In this document: positions 22,564 to 33,598 of the stretch, one piece after another
How the letters are laid out: each line of letters starts with the position of its first letter
How positions within the stretch are numbered: the first letter of the stretch is position 1
Position numbers and translations under genes: made by a program
Source of the DNA: Exophiala sp. HKRS030
Taxonomy: Eukaryota; Ascomycota; Eurotiomycetes; Chaetothyriales; Herpotrichiellaceae
Assembly: GCA_023897205.1 (NCBI GenBank)
Contig: JAHWDD010000001.1
Span: 682,001-746,000 of the forward strand
Length of the DNA stretch: 64,000 nt
Reading direction: 5' to 3'
Notes under the pieces: model-generated
What the model was told of the DNA's origin: nothing
The model's input: only the letters and a program-made list of their open reading frames with translations
The model's database searches: none

Positions 22564-23967
22564 ATGGGTCCACTTTCACTGCCGTTCAAATGCGAAGTAC
22601 TCATTCCAGAATCTGGCCAGTCGCCAAAAGATGTCATCCATCGATGGTCCGACAGCTTCCTGGATCTTCCAGCCATGATTGTAAAGCCAAAGTGTGAGGA
22701 AGACATTGTGGATGCCCTTGTTTTCGCCAAACAGAAAAACCTTACAGTGACGACTACAAATGGTGGTCGGGCACCATTCGTCGTAATCACAACCAAAACT
22801 CTCTATCTGGACATGGGAAACTTCAACCAGGTGTCAGTGAATACTTCCTCGAATACTGTCCGCGTCGGAGGAGGTGCCTCTACCGAGGAAGTGATTGCGA
22901 GTACTACAGCTGAAGGCTACTATACCCTGTGGCCGAACTCGGACGCTGTGGGTTATGTAGGATGCTTACTAGGAGGCGGGTCTGACACAATGAATGGGCT
23001 ACACGGTTTTATGGTGGATGCCGTCGAATCGATGCGAGTTATTACAGGAGAGGGAATCAAGCTTGAAGTCAGTCCGTCTTCCACAGGGCAAGAACGAAAC
23101 TTATTCAATGCTCTTTGTGGCGCAGGCTTTGGACTAGCTATTGTCACCTCAGTCAACATGAAAGCTTTTTCGATAGCATCCTTACATCTCACAAACGATT
23201 GCATTTGGACGCGCCGAGTGACTCTTCCTTCGACTGCAGTTGACGTCGCCACCCAAGTGTTCAGCAGCATCCGCACACTACCGCCTCCTCTCCACCTTAC
23301 CATGGTCTGTGTAAGAGCCCCTCCGAGCTCACCTTCGCCAGGAAGTCCATTGATCATCATCACTGCGAACTATTTTGGACCCAGTCACGAAGGAGAAAAA
23401 GCAACTTCGTTTCTTTATGAGCCAGAATTGCTGGACCGGGCTCTCAAGGCGGACACGGAGCTGGTCCCATTCGCTCTTGCTAACGCACCTCTGAAACCTT
23501 TAAGCGCCAACCATGGCTACAAAGGGTTTTCAAGCACATTCCTACAAACCATAGATAGCCAAACTATTCAAGTTGCCATTGAGAAGTGGATCGAGCTGGG
23601 AAACGAGTACAGGGATGCTTACCCAACAACACTGATATTCAACAAGTGGAATTCAGAAGCCATTGATCGGAATGGCCAAGAAGAAGCTGGAAATGCAAAG
23701 TTTTTTGAACACCGCGGATTTAAGATGATGGCGTTTTCGATGCGCTGGTGCATGAACGAAACGACAAGGCAGGTATTGGACAATTTCGGCGATGAGTTCT
23801 TGAGAATTGTGAGACGCAATGAGCAAGGCCCGTATCACTGTATGGCAAATAACCAACGTCCCGGAATGAACCTCGAGGAACTATTCAGCAAGAAGAGACT
23901 CGAAGATCTGAAGCATGTGAAGTCCACCTGGGATCCCGACCACGTCTTATGGAGCCCGTACCACTGA
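22564..23967 (+). CDS. VAO/PCMH-type FAD oxidoreductase lacking the usual FAD-linking His
   Basis: A single exon of 467 residues from the first ATG in frame. The N-terminal half is an FAD-binding domain of the berberine-bridge-enzyme-like type: PAMIVKPKCEEDIVDALVFA, VRVGGGASTEEVI, GCLLGGGSDTMNGLHGFMVD, and SMRVITGEG. In most relatives the first FAD loop reads GGHS, where the His bonds covalently to FAD; here it is NGGRAP, with Arg69 at that place, and no Cys equivalent stands out in the LLGGGSDT loop. So FAD is probably held non-covalently. The C-terminal substrate domain (FNKWNSEAI..., and DPDHVLWSPYH at the end) resembles the BBE tail but lacks the classic N-x-N-Y motif. No signal peptide. 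Substrate unknown. Confidence 0.85.
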   Translation: MGPLSLPFKCEVLIPESGQSPKDVIHRWSDSFLDLPAMIVKPKCEEDIVDALVFAKQKNLTVTTTNGGRAPFVVITTKTLYLDMGNFNQVSVNTSSNTVRVGGGASTEEVIASTTAEGYYTLWPNSDAVGYVGCLLGGGSDTMNGLHGFMVDAVESMRVITGEGIKLEVSPSSTGQERNLFNALCGAGFGLAIVTSVNMKAFSIASLHLTNDCIWTRRVTLPSTAVDVATQVFSSIRTLPPPLHLTMVCVRAPPSSPSPGSPLIIITANYFGPSHEGEKATSFLYEPELLDRALKADTELVPFALANAPLKPLSANHGYKGFSSTFLQTIDSQTIQVAIEKWIELGNEYRDAYPTTLIFNKWNSEAIDRNGQEEAGNAKFFEHRGFKMMAFSMRWCMNETTRQVLDNFGDEFLRIVRRNEQGPYHCMANNQRPGMNLEELFSKKRLEDLKHVKSTWDPDHVLWSPYH

Positions 23968-24542
23968 TATGTGGCCTGGAGAAGATCTTGACACACCAAA
24001 TCATTTGATGTAAACTGGTCCAAGAGGCCATGAACTGAGGTGACTAAGCTTTGGTCTGTCCACAGCGATCTCCAGTTCACGTCGCTAAAGACCGACACCG
24101 CATAGCAATTTTGTAGCACAACCATATCAGACCAAAAAGTGAAGAAGAGACATTAGAACCAACCAAACATTACAGCGATTGCGAAGACAAATATCATAAT
24201 CCCCTGGCCATCTGAATAGTCTAATTTGACCAGGAATTCAATGATGGCATTGGGTTGAACGACAGTCCTACAGCGAGTTGGATCTCCTGTGCCGCCCATC
24301 GGATATAAGCAGCCTATACAACACATCTTCATAGGTCAACTTGACCACCGAGATGTCTCGCCAAACGCCGCTGGATTCCACCAGCAGGACCCTTTGATAA
24401 CATGGTATGATTTTCTTAGGCTTTCGCTCCTGATTGTGACGTACATTCAACGGCCTCCAGCAGAAGCATAGACAAAATCATTCCCTGCAAGTGATTTCAT
24501 CTTCTCGTTATCATTACAATCTAACAGGTACGGCAAGGCAAC
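23968..24542. other. Intergenic region before the aldehyde dehydrogenase gene
   Basis: Some 575 bp on the same-strand gap between flavoprotein and aldehyde dehydrogenase. Expected to hold the dehydrogenase promoter. No gene seen. Confidence 0.5.
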
Positions 24543-26185
24543 ATGGGTTCTATCGGACCCTACAGCGATGCTGGAGGGGCCTTTAATCCTTTCAAAGGCT
24601 ACTTTAACAGCATTGACGGCACCCTGAGGCCCACGAAAGAGACCAGGCATGGCACGAACCCAGCAACGCTTGAGACGTTGCCAGAAGTGCCAGTAGCTAC
24701 CGAGAAAGAAGACCAAGCTGCAGTCAGCGCCGGACAGCGGGCTTTCAAGTCATGGTCTCAGAAACCCTGGTCGACGCGTCGCGATGCCGTTCTATCTTTT
24801 GCGGACGCCATCGAAACTCATGCTCAGGGTTTGGCCGAGTTACTTACTATGGAGCAAGGCAAGCCGGTATGGTTGCAGCAACTATGTGAGGTGACAGAAC
24901 CAAAGTTGGACTAAATAAATCAGAACGCAGACGTCACTGGCCACCGGTGAGGTCTCCTATACCCTCAATTGGATGCGCGGTATGGCCAAGATCGAATTCA
25001 TCGATGAGATGAGAACGACAAAGCAAGGGTTCAAGGTCATCATTCGCTATGTCCCACTAGGCTTGACCGTGGGCATTCTCCCTTGGAACTACCCGGTCGC
25101 TCAGCTGTGTCAGAAGATGCTGCAAGCTGTGCTCACAGGGAATACTATCATCATCAAGCCCTCCCCCTTTACACCATACTGCGGGCTCAAACTGGGCGAA
25201 CTGGCCCAACGATGCTTCCCACCCGGGGTAGTTCAAGTGCTCAGCGGAGATAATCTGCTGGGCCCAATGCTCACTGGGCACCCTGACATCAAGAAGATCA
25301 GCTTCACAGGATCAACAGCTACAGGGAAGCACATTATGCAGAATGCCGCGAAAACTCTGAAGCGAGTTACTCTGGAACTGTAGGATATGCTGAATACAAA
25401 AAAAAGACTTTCATTTACCATTGTCTAGGGGTGGCAACGATCCCGCAATCGTCTGTAAAGATGTCGACGTTGACGTCGTAGCACCACAAGTAGGTCTCGG
25501 AACTTGGGGTTCTTCTCCCTGGGTAAGATAAAGATGCACTGACTGACAATATCTACAGATTGCAAGCCTAGCCTTTTACAACTCAGGTCAAGTCTGTCTG
25601 GCAATCAAACGAGTGTACGTACATGCGTCCATCTACGACAGCTTCAAGTCCGTCGTTGTGCGCCACGTGAATGGTCTCAAGGTCGGCAACGGACGGGAGG
25701 ATGGCGTCGCACTTGGTCCGGTCCAGAATCAAATGCAGTATGACAAGGTTTCCGGCTTTCTGTCTGCTGCTGAGAAGGAAGGCTGGACCGTCGTAGCGGG
25801 TGGTGTTTCGACCAAACAACCCGGCACAGGATATTTCATTCAGCCCGCCGTCATCGACAGGCCTCCGGATGATTCATCCATTGTCACGGAGGAACCCTTT
25901 GGACCCATCATGCCCTTACTTGCCTGGACGGACAAGGACGATGTGATCTCTCGGGCCAATGACACCCCGATGGGGTTGGGTGCGTCGGTTTGGTCCAAGA
26001 ATCTCGACGAGGCTCGATCGATCGCCGAGAAGCTGGAAGCCGGTAGCGTCTGGCTGAATGCACATCTTGCGCTTGACGTCAGCGTTCCTTTTGGCGGCCA
26101 CAAAGAGAGTGGCATCGGGTGCGAGGGAGGTATCGAGGGGCTCAAGGCCTTCTGTAACATTCAAAGTCTGTACCTGAGTTCATAA
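24543..26185 (+). CDS. NAD(P)-dependent aldehyde dehydrogenase
   Basis: Exons 24543-24866, 24931-25379, 25429-25489 and 25559-26185 give 486 residues, the normal ALDH length. Oxidises an aldehyde to the acid. Motifs in order: EQGKPTSLATGEV, PWNYP (cofactor site), KPSPFTPYCGLKLGEL, FTGSTATGKHIM, general base Glu257 in LELGGND (a codon and motif restored by splicing), nucleophile Cys291 in NSGQVCLAIKR, and EEPFGPIMP. The C-terminus has PFGGHKESGIG. No targeting signal, so cytosolic. It sits between the flavoprotein and a convergent DAO-type oxidase, whose product would be an aldehyde or keto compound, which fits a shared catabolic route, but the substrate is not visible in the sequence. Confidence 0.95.
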
Positions 26186-26392
26186 ACGAGTCGCTAGACG
26201 ATCATGCTTGGACACTGGGACTTCCTGTGAGGTCATAGAAATATTATAGATTGCACAGCGTCACTTGATCTTGAACAGCAGGCTAGTCAGAGAAATAACA
26301 AGGAATGGATCAGATGTCCCAAAGAAAATACACGGCCTTGAAGTGCTTTTGAAAACACGTTTCTGCCACATTGCTTTTCGTATTGTTATCTC

Positions 26393-28045
26393 TCACCAAG
26401 TCTCGAGACGATCCAGGAACAGACTGATTGACCCTTCTGGGCTCATCCCGTCCAGCCTCTCCTTTTTGCACGCAAACTCGTCGATGGGGAACCAGGGTCG
26501 AGCCTGATCCTCGCGTCCCGTCACCAGGTGGGCGAGACCTTTGCCAGTGAGCCAACAGTTCACCATGCCGAAACCGTTGAACCCGGCGGCGATCCATTCG
26601 CCTCCGACCCGGGGGTCACAGTCTTCGCGGGTCGACCACTGCTTGGTCAACCTTCCGACCAAGGGCAACCCGTCACCCGTGCATCCCATGATCCCGGTCC
26701 ACTTGCGGACGATCTGGGCCTCCTTTCCATGCTCGAGGGCCCGACCGGCCGCGGTCTCGAGGCGTTCCAGGCAAGGTAAGCTCAGCTGACTATCGTCGGA
26801 GCATCCCAAATCTTGCGCCTGCACGGCGAGATTGTCCTCCTCAGAGGGGATTCCGGAGCCTTTCTGGAGGAAACCACCGCCCCAGTAAAGACAGCCGTCG
26901 GGCCCAGCCGATTGGGTGATGTAGTCGAAGCCTTGCCTGTAGATGGCACTCCAGGACCTTTCGGCTCCCAACCTGGGGAACTGCGGTGGCACAGATTGGA
27001 CCGTCATTTGTCCCCTGAAAGGCCACAGTTTACCCCTGAGGGCAGGCAACAGGTGTGCCGCGAACCCGTTCGTGCAATGTATCACGTGCTTGGCCGAGAT
27101 GGAACCTCTGGTTGTCTGAACGCGATAAGGATGGGTGAACGACGAACTTCGTTCCACGGCCGTCACGGGAGTGTGTGTCTCCAGGGTAACCTGGCCTTCG
27201 TTCAACAGCTTCTTCAACACGGCGCCGACGAAGCGATATGGCCAAGCCGCCCCTTCGGGTCCTCTTATCGTGCCGCATGCCTCTTGAGACAGTCCCAAGT
27301 TCTATTTGTGATGGTCAGTCTCTCTCTTGCTTTACTTGGGGACGAGAGAGTAGTATCATCAACGTACCTTGAGCTCAACACGATCCTCTATCGCTGTCCA
27401 CTTCCCTCTCTCTTGGGGAAAATCTTCCAGAAATTCCGTCAGGCACGCCTTGGATCCCTCCCACGCCTTGAGGTCGTAAGACGTGCTGAGGGATTGGGTC
27501 CGGCGTACAAGTCCAGGCTTGCCAGCCTCTCCAAGGAGGGCGGCTTCTTGACAAAAGGCGTCCAGATGGGCCATGCGGAACTTCATGATTTTCATGCCGC
27601 TCTCTTTGCCAAAGAGGGCCTTCAAGCCAGAGTAGTCGCCCCATGGCGAGGCTTTGATGTGTCCCCCGTTGCGACCCGTGGCGCCAGAGATGGCGGCGCG
27701 AGCCTCGAGGATGATGATCTTAAATTGTGGTTCCAGACGGAGTAGATGTTGTGCGGTGCTGATGGATGTGATACCTGAGCCGATGATGACGACGTCGGCA
27801 CCTTGAGGCAGAGTATTCGATCTGGAGTGAGCAAATGGGTGTTCAGGATCTTGCCAATACGACATGGTTGGGCTGTCAGCTGGTAGACCAGGGTCCTTTC
27901 TCAGCCTATCCTCGATTTCTCGTCTGGCCTCTTTCTCCCGAGCCTCTGGCGTCGACCCCATCGAGGGCGGCGACATTGTCATTGTCAGTTGTGCTAGCCT
28001 GTCGCCGGCCTTGTTGACTGAATTGTTAATGGTGTCACGGGTCAT
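26393..28045 (-). CDS. DAO-type FAD-dependent amine/amino-acid oxidoreductase (copy 1)
   Basis: Exons 27368-28045 and 26393-27301 give 528 residues; the 66-nt intron is phase 0. The dinucleotide-binding motif is VIIGSGITSIS (GSGITS at 89-94), followed by ILEARAAISGATGRNGGH, which is typical of the DAO superfamily branch with gamma-glutamylputrescine oxidase, glycine and sarcosine oxidases. The C-terminal FAD contact is WTGIMGCTGDGLPLVG and GEWIAAGFNGFGMVNCW. The about 80-residue N-terminal extension (with SYWQDPEHPFA) is common in fungal members. Expected reaction: oxidation of a C-N bond to imine, releasing hydrogen peroxide. It converges on the aldehyde dehydrogenase (207 bp between stops) and diverges from a carboxylesterase. 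Its paralogue lies at 44387-45922. Confidence 0.9.
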
Positions 28046-28825
28046 GGCGATGGTGTTGGTGGAGCAAGAAGAGGATTGCCGAGTGTACGTGATTTGATAG
28101 AGGTTGTCAAGGACAATCGCTTTCGATATATACTCTGTTCAAACAATTAGCGGAGCGTCAGAAGCAAAAATGTAAGGTGATATGTCACACGTATTCTGTA
28201 TTTTTATCTGCCCATGAGTCCATGACTCTCGACAAACGCCGACGAGGCTCCTTTCACTGGTGCATGAGGTTGGTATGGGGTGACGCTAGTACCAAACAGG
28301 CAGGCAGTGCCGAACGCCCCCCTCGAGGATATCCGAGATCAGATGTTGAGGCGGAGCCCGAGCCTGGATATGAAAGTTTGGATGTTAGTACAGTAGAGTG
28401 GATGATTATTTTAGCTAATATCTTGCTGGAATATCGTAATGCGTAATCCCAAACATAAAGTTCTCCGTTGCCTCTGCTCTTGTACTCGGACTGTAAATCA
28501 GTCCCCAGATAGAGGGTTACAGATCACGTGGGGGCCAGACAGTAAATCAATGGGCAGCGGGCGTAAGCGAGGACCTCTGCACACTGCAGTTGCAAACAGC
28601 AGATCCAGACCCCGAGAGACTCTCTCCCACATTCAAAATCCATTCCTGTTATGCAAGTTGAAGAGTAAGAAATAATTTCCATTTAAATGATCCGAGGGTA
28701 TACCATGTGTGTCACTCGCTCCAAATCATTGTTGTCCTACTTCAGCCTGGAAATTTCCTACCACGCCTACAGACTAAACAAATAAAAGATAGCCAAACAG
28801 AATAGACCAGGCGAGGACATAGACA
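28046..28825. other. Divergent promoter region between oxidase copy 1 and carboxylesterase 1
   Basis: 780 bp between two start codons facing apart. It contains a TATA-like element near the oxidase, and a CGG-AGC-CCG triplet pair at 28352-28360 that could suit a Zn2Cys6 regulator, though such sites are short and common by chance. No gene seen. Confidence 0.5.
28126..28132 (-). promoter_or_regulatory. Candidate TATA box of oxidase copy 1
   Basis: TATATAT on the minus strand about 80 bp upstream of the ATG at 28045, in a divergent promoter region. Confidence 0.4.
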
Positions 28826-30615
28826 ATGTCGTATCAAACACCAACAGGACAGGCGCATTTGGACATCCCCGAGCTCGGAACAGCGTCAGGTTTCGAGTAT
28901 GCTTCGGGAGTTCGACAATTTTGTGGTATCCCCTACGGAAGATTGGCTAAAAGATGGACGCGAGCTGTGATCGCGGACAGTTGGGAGAATGGAAAACACG
29001 ATGGGACCAAGCTAGGGTGAGTGTTCTTCGAAACCTGCGATTCCATCACACTGGGAATCTAAGCAATTCTCGCTTTACATGAAGTCTTACTCACGCGACC
29101 GTTCTCGAGGATTTCAGTTCTTCAGCACCAAATCCCCCCGAACTTTTTCACGTACCCAACAACCTCACACCGGTACCGCAATTTCCACACATGCCGATTC
29201 CTCGGTATCAACATGACGACTGCCTTGTCATGAACATCACCACGCCACCACTGTCGTCGGAACTGTACCCGGTCATGGTGTACGTCCATGGGGGCGCTTT
29301 CATCTACGGCGGAGCCAACCGATCAATCTTTGATGGAGTGAACCTGGTCAATTATTCGATAGACCGAAAAACGCCTGTGCTGTCGTTGGCGCTCAACTAC
29401 CGCGTCGGAATCTGGGGATTCTTGGCCTCCAGGGACATCCAAGATGATTTGGCCAGGGATGGCTTTTCAGGCGCCGGCAACTTTGGATTGACAGACCAAC
29501 GATTGGCCTTTGAATGGATCCGGAAATACATCAGAGCGTTCGGTGGTGATCCCGACAACGTCACCATCGTGGGCGAATCTGCTGGAGGAACCTCCGTCGC
29601 CTTCAACATGACCGAGGTAGAACTGAAGTCCAAGAGTGACTACTGCCCGGGACAGACGTCGGGCTTCCACCGCGCGATCTGTATGTCGGGAGGTTACACC
29701 ACAATCCCGGTCATGTCGATGCGGGAGCACGAGAAGCAGTACAGAGCGCTCCTCCGCCGTCTACAAATCAATCCAGACGCTCCCGGAGCCCTGGAAGCTC
29801 TCAGAAATACGCCCGAGGCTGCCGTGACGGCGTGCAGCATTCCACTCCAAGGTGCCATAGTGTCCACCTACAACCCTTGTGACGACGGAGTCTTGCTTGG
29901 GCCTCACAAGGACGGGACTGACAGCGCCCGTCCGACTTTTGAGAACATGACGTCTCCGCCGTCGTGGGTCAAGTCCGTCATGTTCGGAGACGTCGGCGAC
30001 GAGGCGGTGATTTTCCGTCTGAACGACACTTATACCTACTCCATGATCACCGAGCACATGGCCAAATTCCTCAGTCAGGACCACATCAAGACCATCCTCG
30101 ATCTCTATGGCGTGACACCAGAACTCCCGCCCAACGAACTACGCGATAGGTTCGAGCTCATGGCAAGCGACACAGTCTTCCGGGCCGAGAACTACGTAAA
30201 AGCGCACCGGTCCAACGTCCCGCAAACGTTCGGCTATCATTTCGACCAACCTTCAACCTTGGACAACCCGCTCAAGGGGACTGCCTACCACGCCATCGAT
30301 CTCTTGTACCTGTTTAGGAACCTTTTCGATCGAATGGACGACCGACAGAAGGCCTTGTCGGACACTCTAGCCGGTCACTTTATCGACTTTTCCTACGGCA
30401 AGGACCCGTGGGAGAGATTCAATGTCGGTCACAAATGGATGGTATATGGTCCCGACGGACATGCACATTTGAAGACCGAGGCCGAGGACGAACCCGTCCG
30501 GAGGTACAGTCGAACCGACAAGATCCTGCAAATGGGCGTGTACACCGCCTTTGCAGATGCTCTGGACTATGTTTCCTGGCAAAGATTCAATACCGCCCAG
30601 GAGATTTTAAATTAG
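28826..30615 (+). CDS. Type-B carboxylesterase (copy 1)
   Basis: Exons 28826-29016 (191 nt) and 29118-30615 give 562 residues. The fold family is carboxylesterase/cholinesterase: DDCLVMNIT, oxyanion loop YVHGGAFIYGG, LNYRVGIWGFLAS, FGLTDQRLAFEWI, nucleophile Ser218 in GESAGG, an acidic residue in GDVGDEAVIF, and the His in GTAYHAIDLLY. No signal peptide, unlike many lipases of this family, so it is likely cytosolic. The splice at GTKLG is phase 2, the same as in the inverted paralogue at 33599-35345, whose first exon is also 191 nt. The permease gene lies between the two. Substrate is presumably a small ester or amide, possibly of an amine. Confidence 0.92.
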
Positions 30616-31106
30616 AAGTGTAGAGGTGTATGCACGGAGTAGAATTCAAATTAGTTTCTATCGGATGAATAGTACATATCTACTACACAATCCTCTTCGA
30701 CAAAGGCACCAAATTAACCTTGCTGTATGTAAACTGTATTCATCATCGGCCTCCGAGATGTCTCTTTGTGGCCTGTGTGTGGAAGATTCTTTAACCTTGT
30801 GACCTCACAAATCTCGTGTGTCACTATCACTACCTATGTGAAACTTGATAAGCTGGTAGGGTGAGGCTGTGACCGGTTGAGTACCCTTAAAGACTCTCAC
30901 AAATACCGTAGAGATAGGCGGTTCCATGCCCTCCAGTGCTAGTCTAGTAGTGACCCTGGGGGACGTCCTTCCAGTGGGCCGCTTACGCCCGGGCCAAAGC
31001 TTAGATAGCAGTACACGAGGCCTATTTTCGCTTAATACCGAAAGCGGGGAGGAGGATCCCAAAGGTCGGGCCCATGCTGCTGGGGAAGACAAGGTGGTCG
31101 AGAACG

Positions 31107-31116
31107 TTTTATATAA
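31107..31116 (+). promoter_or_regulatory. Candidate TATA box of the permease gene
   Basis: TTTTATATAA about 145 bp upstream of the ATG at 31260, at a plausible core-promoter distance if the leader is about 100 nt. Confidence 0.4.
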
Positions 31117-31156
31117 CGACCGTGGGAGAAGCCTTAGCTTGGGAAAGAGACAGAGC

Positions 31157-31180
31157 TGTTGTTGTTGTTGTTGTTGTTGT
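31157..31180. repeat. (TGT)8 microsatellite in the permease leader
   Basis: Eight perfect TGT units between the TATA-like element and the start codon, hence probably transcribed in the leader. Confidence 0.95.
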
Positions 31181-31259
31181 CCACCAACACCGACGATCTC
31201 TTAACAAAGGATCACCCTGGGGGCCGGTCTCTTTTTCTGTTTCCATCACCATCATCACC

Positions 31260-33265
31260 ATGTCCAAATCACTCGAGGCCCGAACTTCTTCGTCGGGAGG
31301 CGACTGGCCCAGACAAACGGTCGAGACTCTCGACAGTGGCAATGGAGCCATCATCACACCCGACGAGCTGTTCCTGGCCGAGTTGGGTCACGTTCAACAC
31401 ATGACTAGGAAGTTTGGATTTTGGTCGATGCTATCTCTCGCCTTTAGCATCGCCGGAACATGGGGTACGTTTTGATCAATCCATCCTTGATTCCTTAGGT
31501 TGTGTGAAAAGAAAGAGAAGACCACCATGGAATATACATACAAATAATGGAGAGAAAGAGGAAGAAACATGCTGACGATGCTTTGATCATCAACAGTTGC
31601 CCTTTCTGCGGATCTTGGAGCAGGTCTCAACAGCGGAGGAACTGTATCACTCATCTGGGGTGTAAGTCCTCCCACTGTCCTTTTTCCCAAAAAGAGTTCA
31701 CCTGGACACCAATTGCAAATTGCTGATGCGCATGACCAACAACCAGGTCGTCCTCGCCGGTCTGTGCATGTACTGCATCGCCGCGTCTCTGGGCGAATTA
31801 CTCTCCTGTTACCCTACGAGTTTGGGACAGGCATTTTTCGTTCTCAAGCTCGCCCCCGAACAACGCGGCATGCGCACCGTGTCTTACATTACCGGGTGGA
31901 TCAACGTGGCCGGGTGGTGGACGCTGATCGCTTCGTGCGCCACCTTCACCACGTCCTTCTTCGTGGCCATCATCCAGATCTTTCAGCCCGACTACTCGCC
32001 CAAGCCGTGGCAGAACTTTGTCATCTTCGAGGCTACCATCTGGATCTACGCCGTGGTCAACATCACCCTGACTCGCTACGACCGTTTCCTTCCCGTCTTC
32101 AACACCACCATGATGATCACCAACGTTTTGCTTTTCGTCGGCATGCTCGTGTCCACGTTGGCGTGTACGGCCAAGTACGGGACCTTTCAGTCCGGCAAGT
32201 TCATCTTTGCCACTTTTGTGAATGAATCCGGATGGCCAGACGGGTTCGCTTTCTTGCAAGGATTGTTGAGTGCCACTTATGGATTCACCGCGTTGGACTC
32301 TGTTGTAAGTAACTTGACCTACACCTTGTACGCATCTCTGAATGTGTACTAATGTTTCGGCTCTTACAGATCCACATGATTGAAGAACTTCCCAAACCGA
32401 GTACAAACGGTCCCAGGACAATGGTCCTGGCCGTCTGGGCCGGGTTAGTCACTGGTTTCATCTTCCTGGTCGTCATGTTCGCCTGTACAAAATCCATGGG
32501 TGGCCTGGTCAACACGACATATGTCATCCCCATCGTTCAGATCCTGTACGATTCCACCGGCCAGGGAGGCGCCGCCACCCTCATGATTCTTTTGGAACTC
32601 AACACCATCGTGAGCGCCTTGTCCATCTCCACCGCCGCCAGTCGATTGACTTACGGTTTCGCCCGTGACCATGGTCTACCCTGGAGCAACTATTTCGCCC
32701 ACACCTCGACCTATTGGAAGATGCCTGTTCGTGCGACAATAGGGCAGACCTTTATTGTCACTATTATAGGTGTTTTTTACTTTTGTTCAAGGTGAGTTTC
32801 GGGCTTCCCGACCATATTCAGCCTTGTCCTTGCCCCTGTTCCTTTTTCATTGGTTTGGGATCCATTCAAGCACATAAGCTCTCTCCTATCGATATATAAA
32901 ACCCGATACTGACATACGAAATTAGCAACGTCTTGACCGCCGTCATCTCCCTCTCCAGCGTCACCTTGGTTCTGGCCTGCGCCGTCCCCGTGGCCGTCTT
33001 ACTGTTCGTGGGCCGAGACCGAATGCCCGCGAATCGGCCTTACAATCTGGGCCGCTTCAGAGGTTACGTTTACAACATTGTCGGCGTGGCTTTTGCCTCT
33101 TTGATTTCTGTTGTCTTCTTCTTCCCTTCTTCCCCAAACCCTTCGTCGTCGAACATGAATTGGGCGATTGCGGCCTTTGGCGCTTTGACTCTTCTCGCCG
33201 TCTTCAGTTGGTTCATGGGTGCGAATCGTCGGTATAGCGTGATCCCTACGACTGAGGATTTGTAA
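31260..33265 (+). CDS. APC-superfamily amino-acid/amine/choline permease
   Basis: Exons 31260-31464, 31597-31661, 31747-32304, 32370-32791 and 32926-33265 give 529 residues. The joined protein has about 12 hydrophobic segments, e.g. the stretch starting GFWSMLSLAFSIAGTWVALS, IWGVVLAGLCMYCIAASLGEL, SYITGWINVAGWWTLIASC, and a C-terminal LISVVFFF segment. The motif SLGELLSCYPTSLGQ matches the ACT (amino acid/choline) family signature SLAEL.SAYPTxGGQ. These carriers import GABA, choline or amino acids by proton symport at the plasma membrane. It lies between two paralogous carboxylesterases, which suggests import of an amine-containing compound for the local enzymes. The precise substrate is unknown. 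Confidence 0.93.
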
Positions 33266-33598
33266 AGGAGGAAACAAATAGATTGAAATGCTAAAATATG
33301 CACAATTGAAAGGATGAGTTTTTCAAACAATTCTATTTGAATGTATATCTGAAGAGTCAGCCTTTTTGATTACATCAAACCACTTACTTTCTTTTTGATT
33401 GTACTTGTACTTGCTTTTTCCAATACCTATTACTCTAGTTTTTGCACGGAATTGTGATATGTCTTATCATTCATGTTCTGCCCGAATCTTCATATGGTCA
33501 AAATGCCCAATGATCCATAGTTTATGGCCAGGTGGACTGAATGATTCGGCCATGTCGACCATCATGCCACCGTTAGTACCTTTCTTTCTCTTTTTGTG
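33266..33598. other. Short convergent intergenic region
   Basis: About 330 bp between stop codons of the permease and carboxylesterase 2. Holds both 3' ends. Nothing else seen. Confidence 0.6.

Larger units (their letters stand above)
30616..31259. other. Promoter region of the permease gene
   Basis: About 640 bp with a TATA-like element at 31107-31116 and a TGT repeat at 31157-31180. No gene supported. Confidence 0.5.

Noticed and set aside
26813..27745. 310-residue forward frame inside oxidase copy 1
   Set aside because: Antisense to a well-supported flavoprotein gene and crosses its intron; no family motif.
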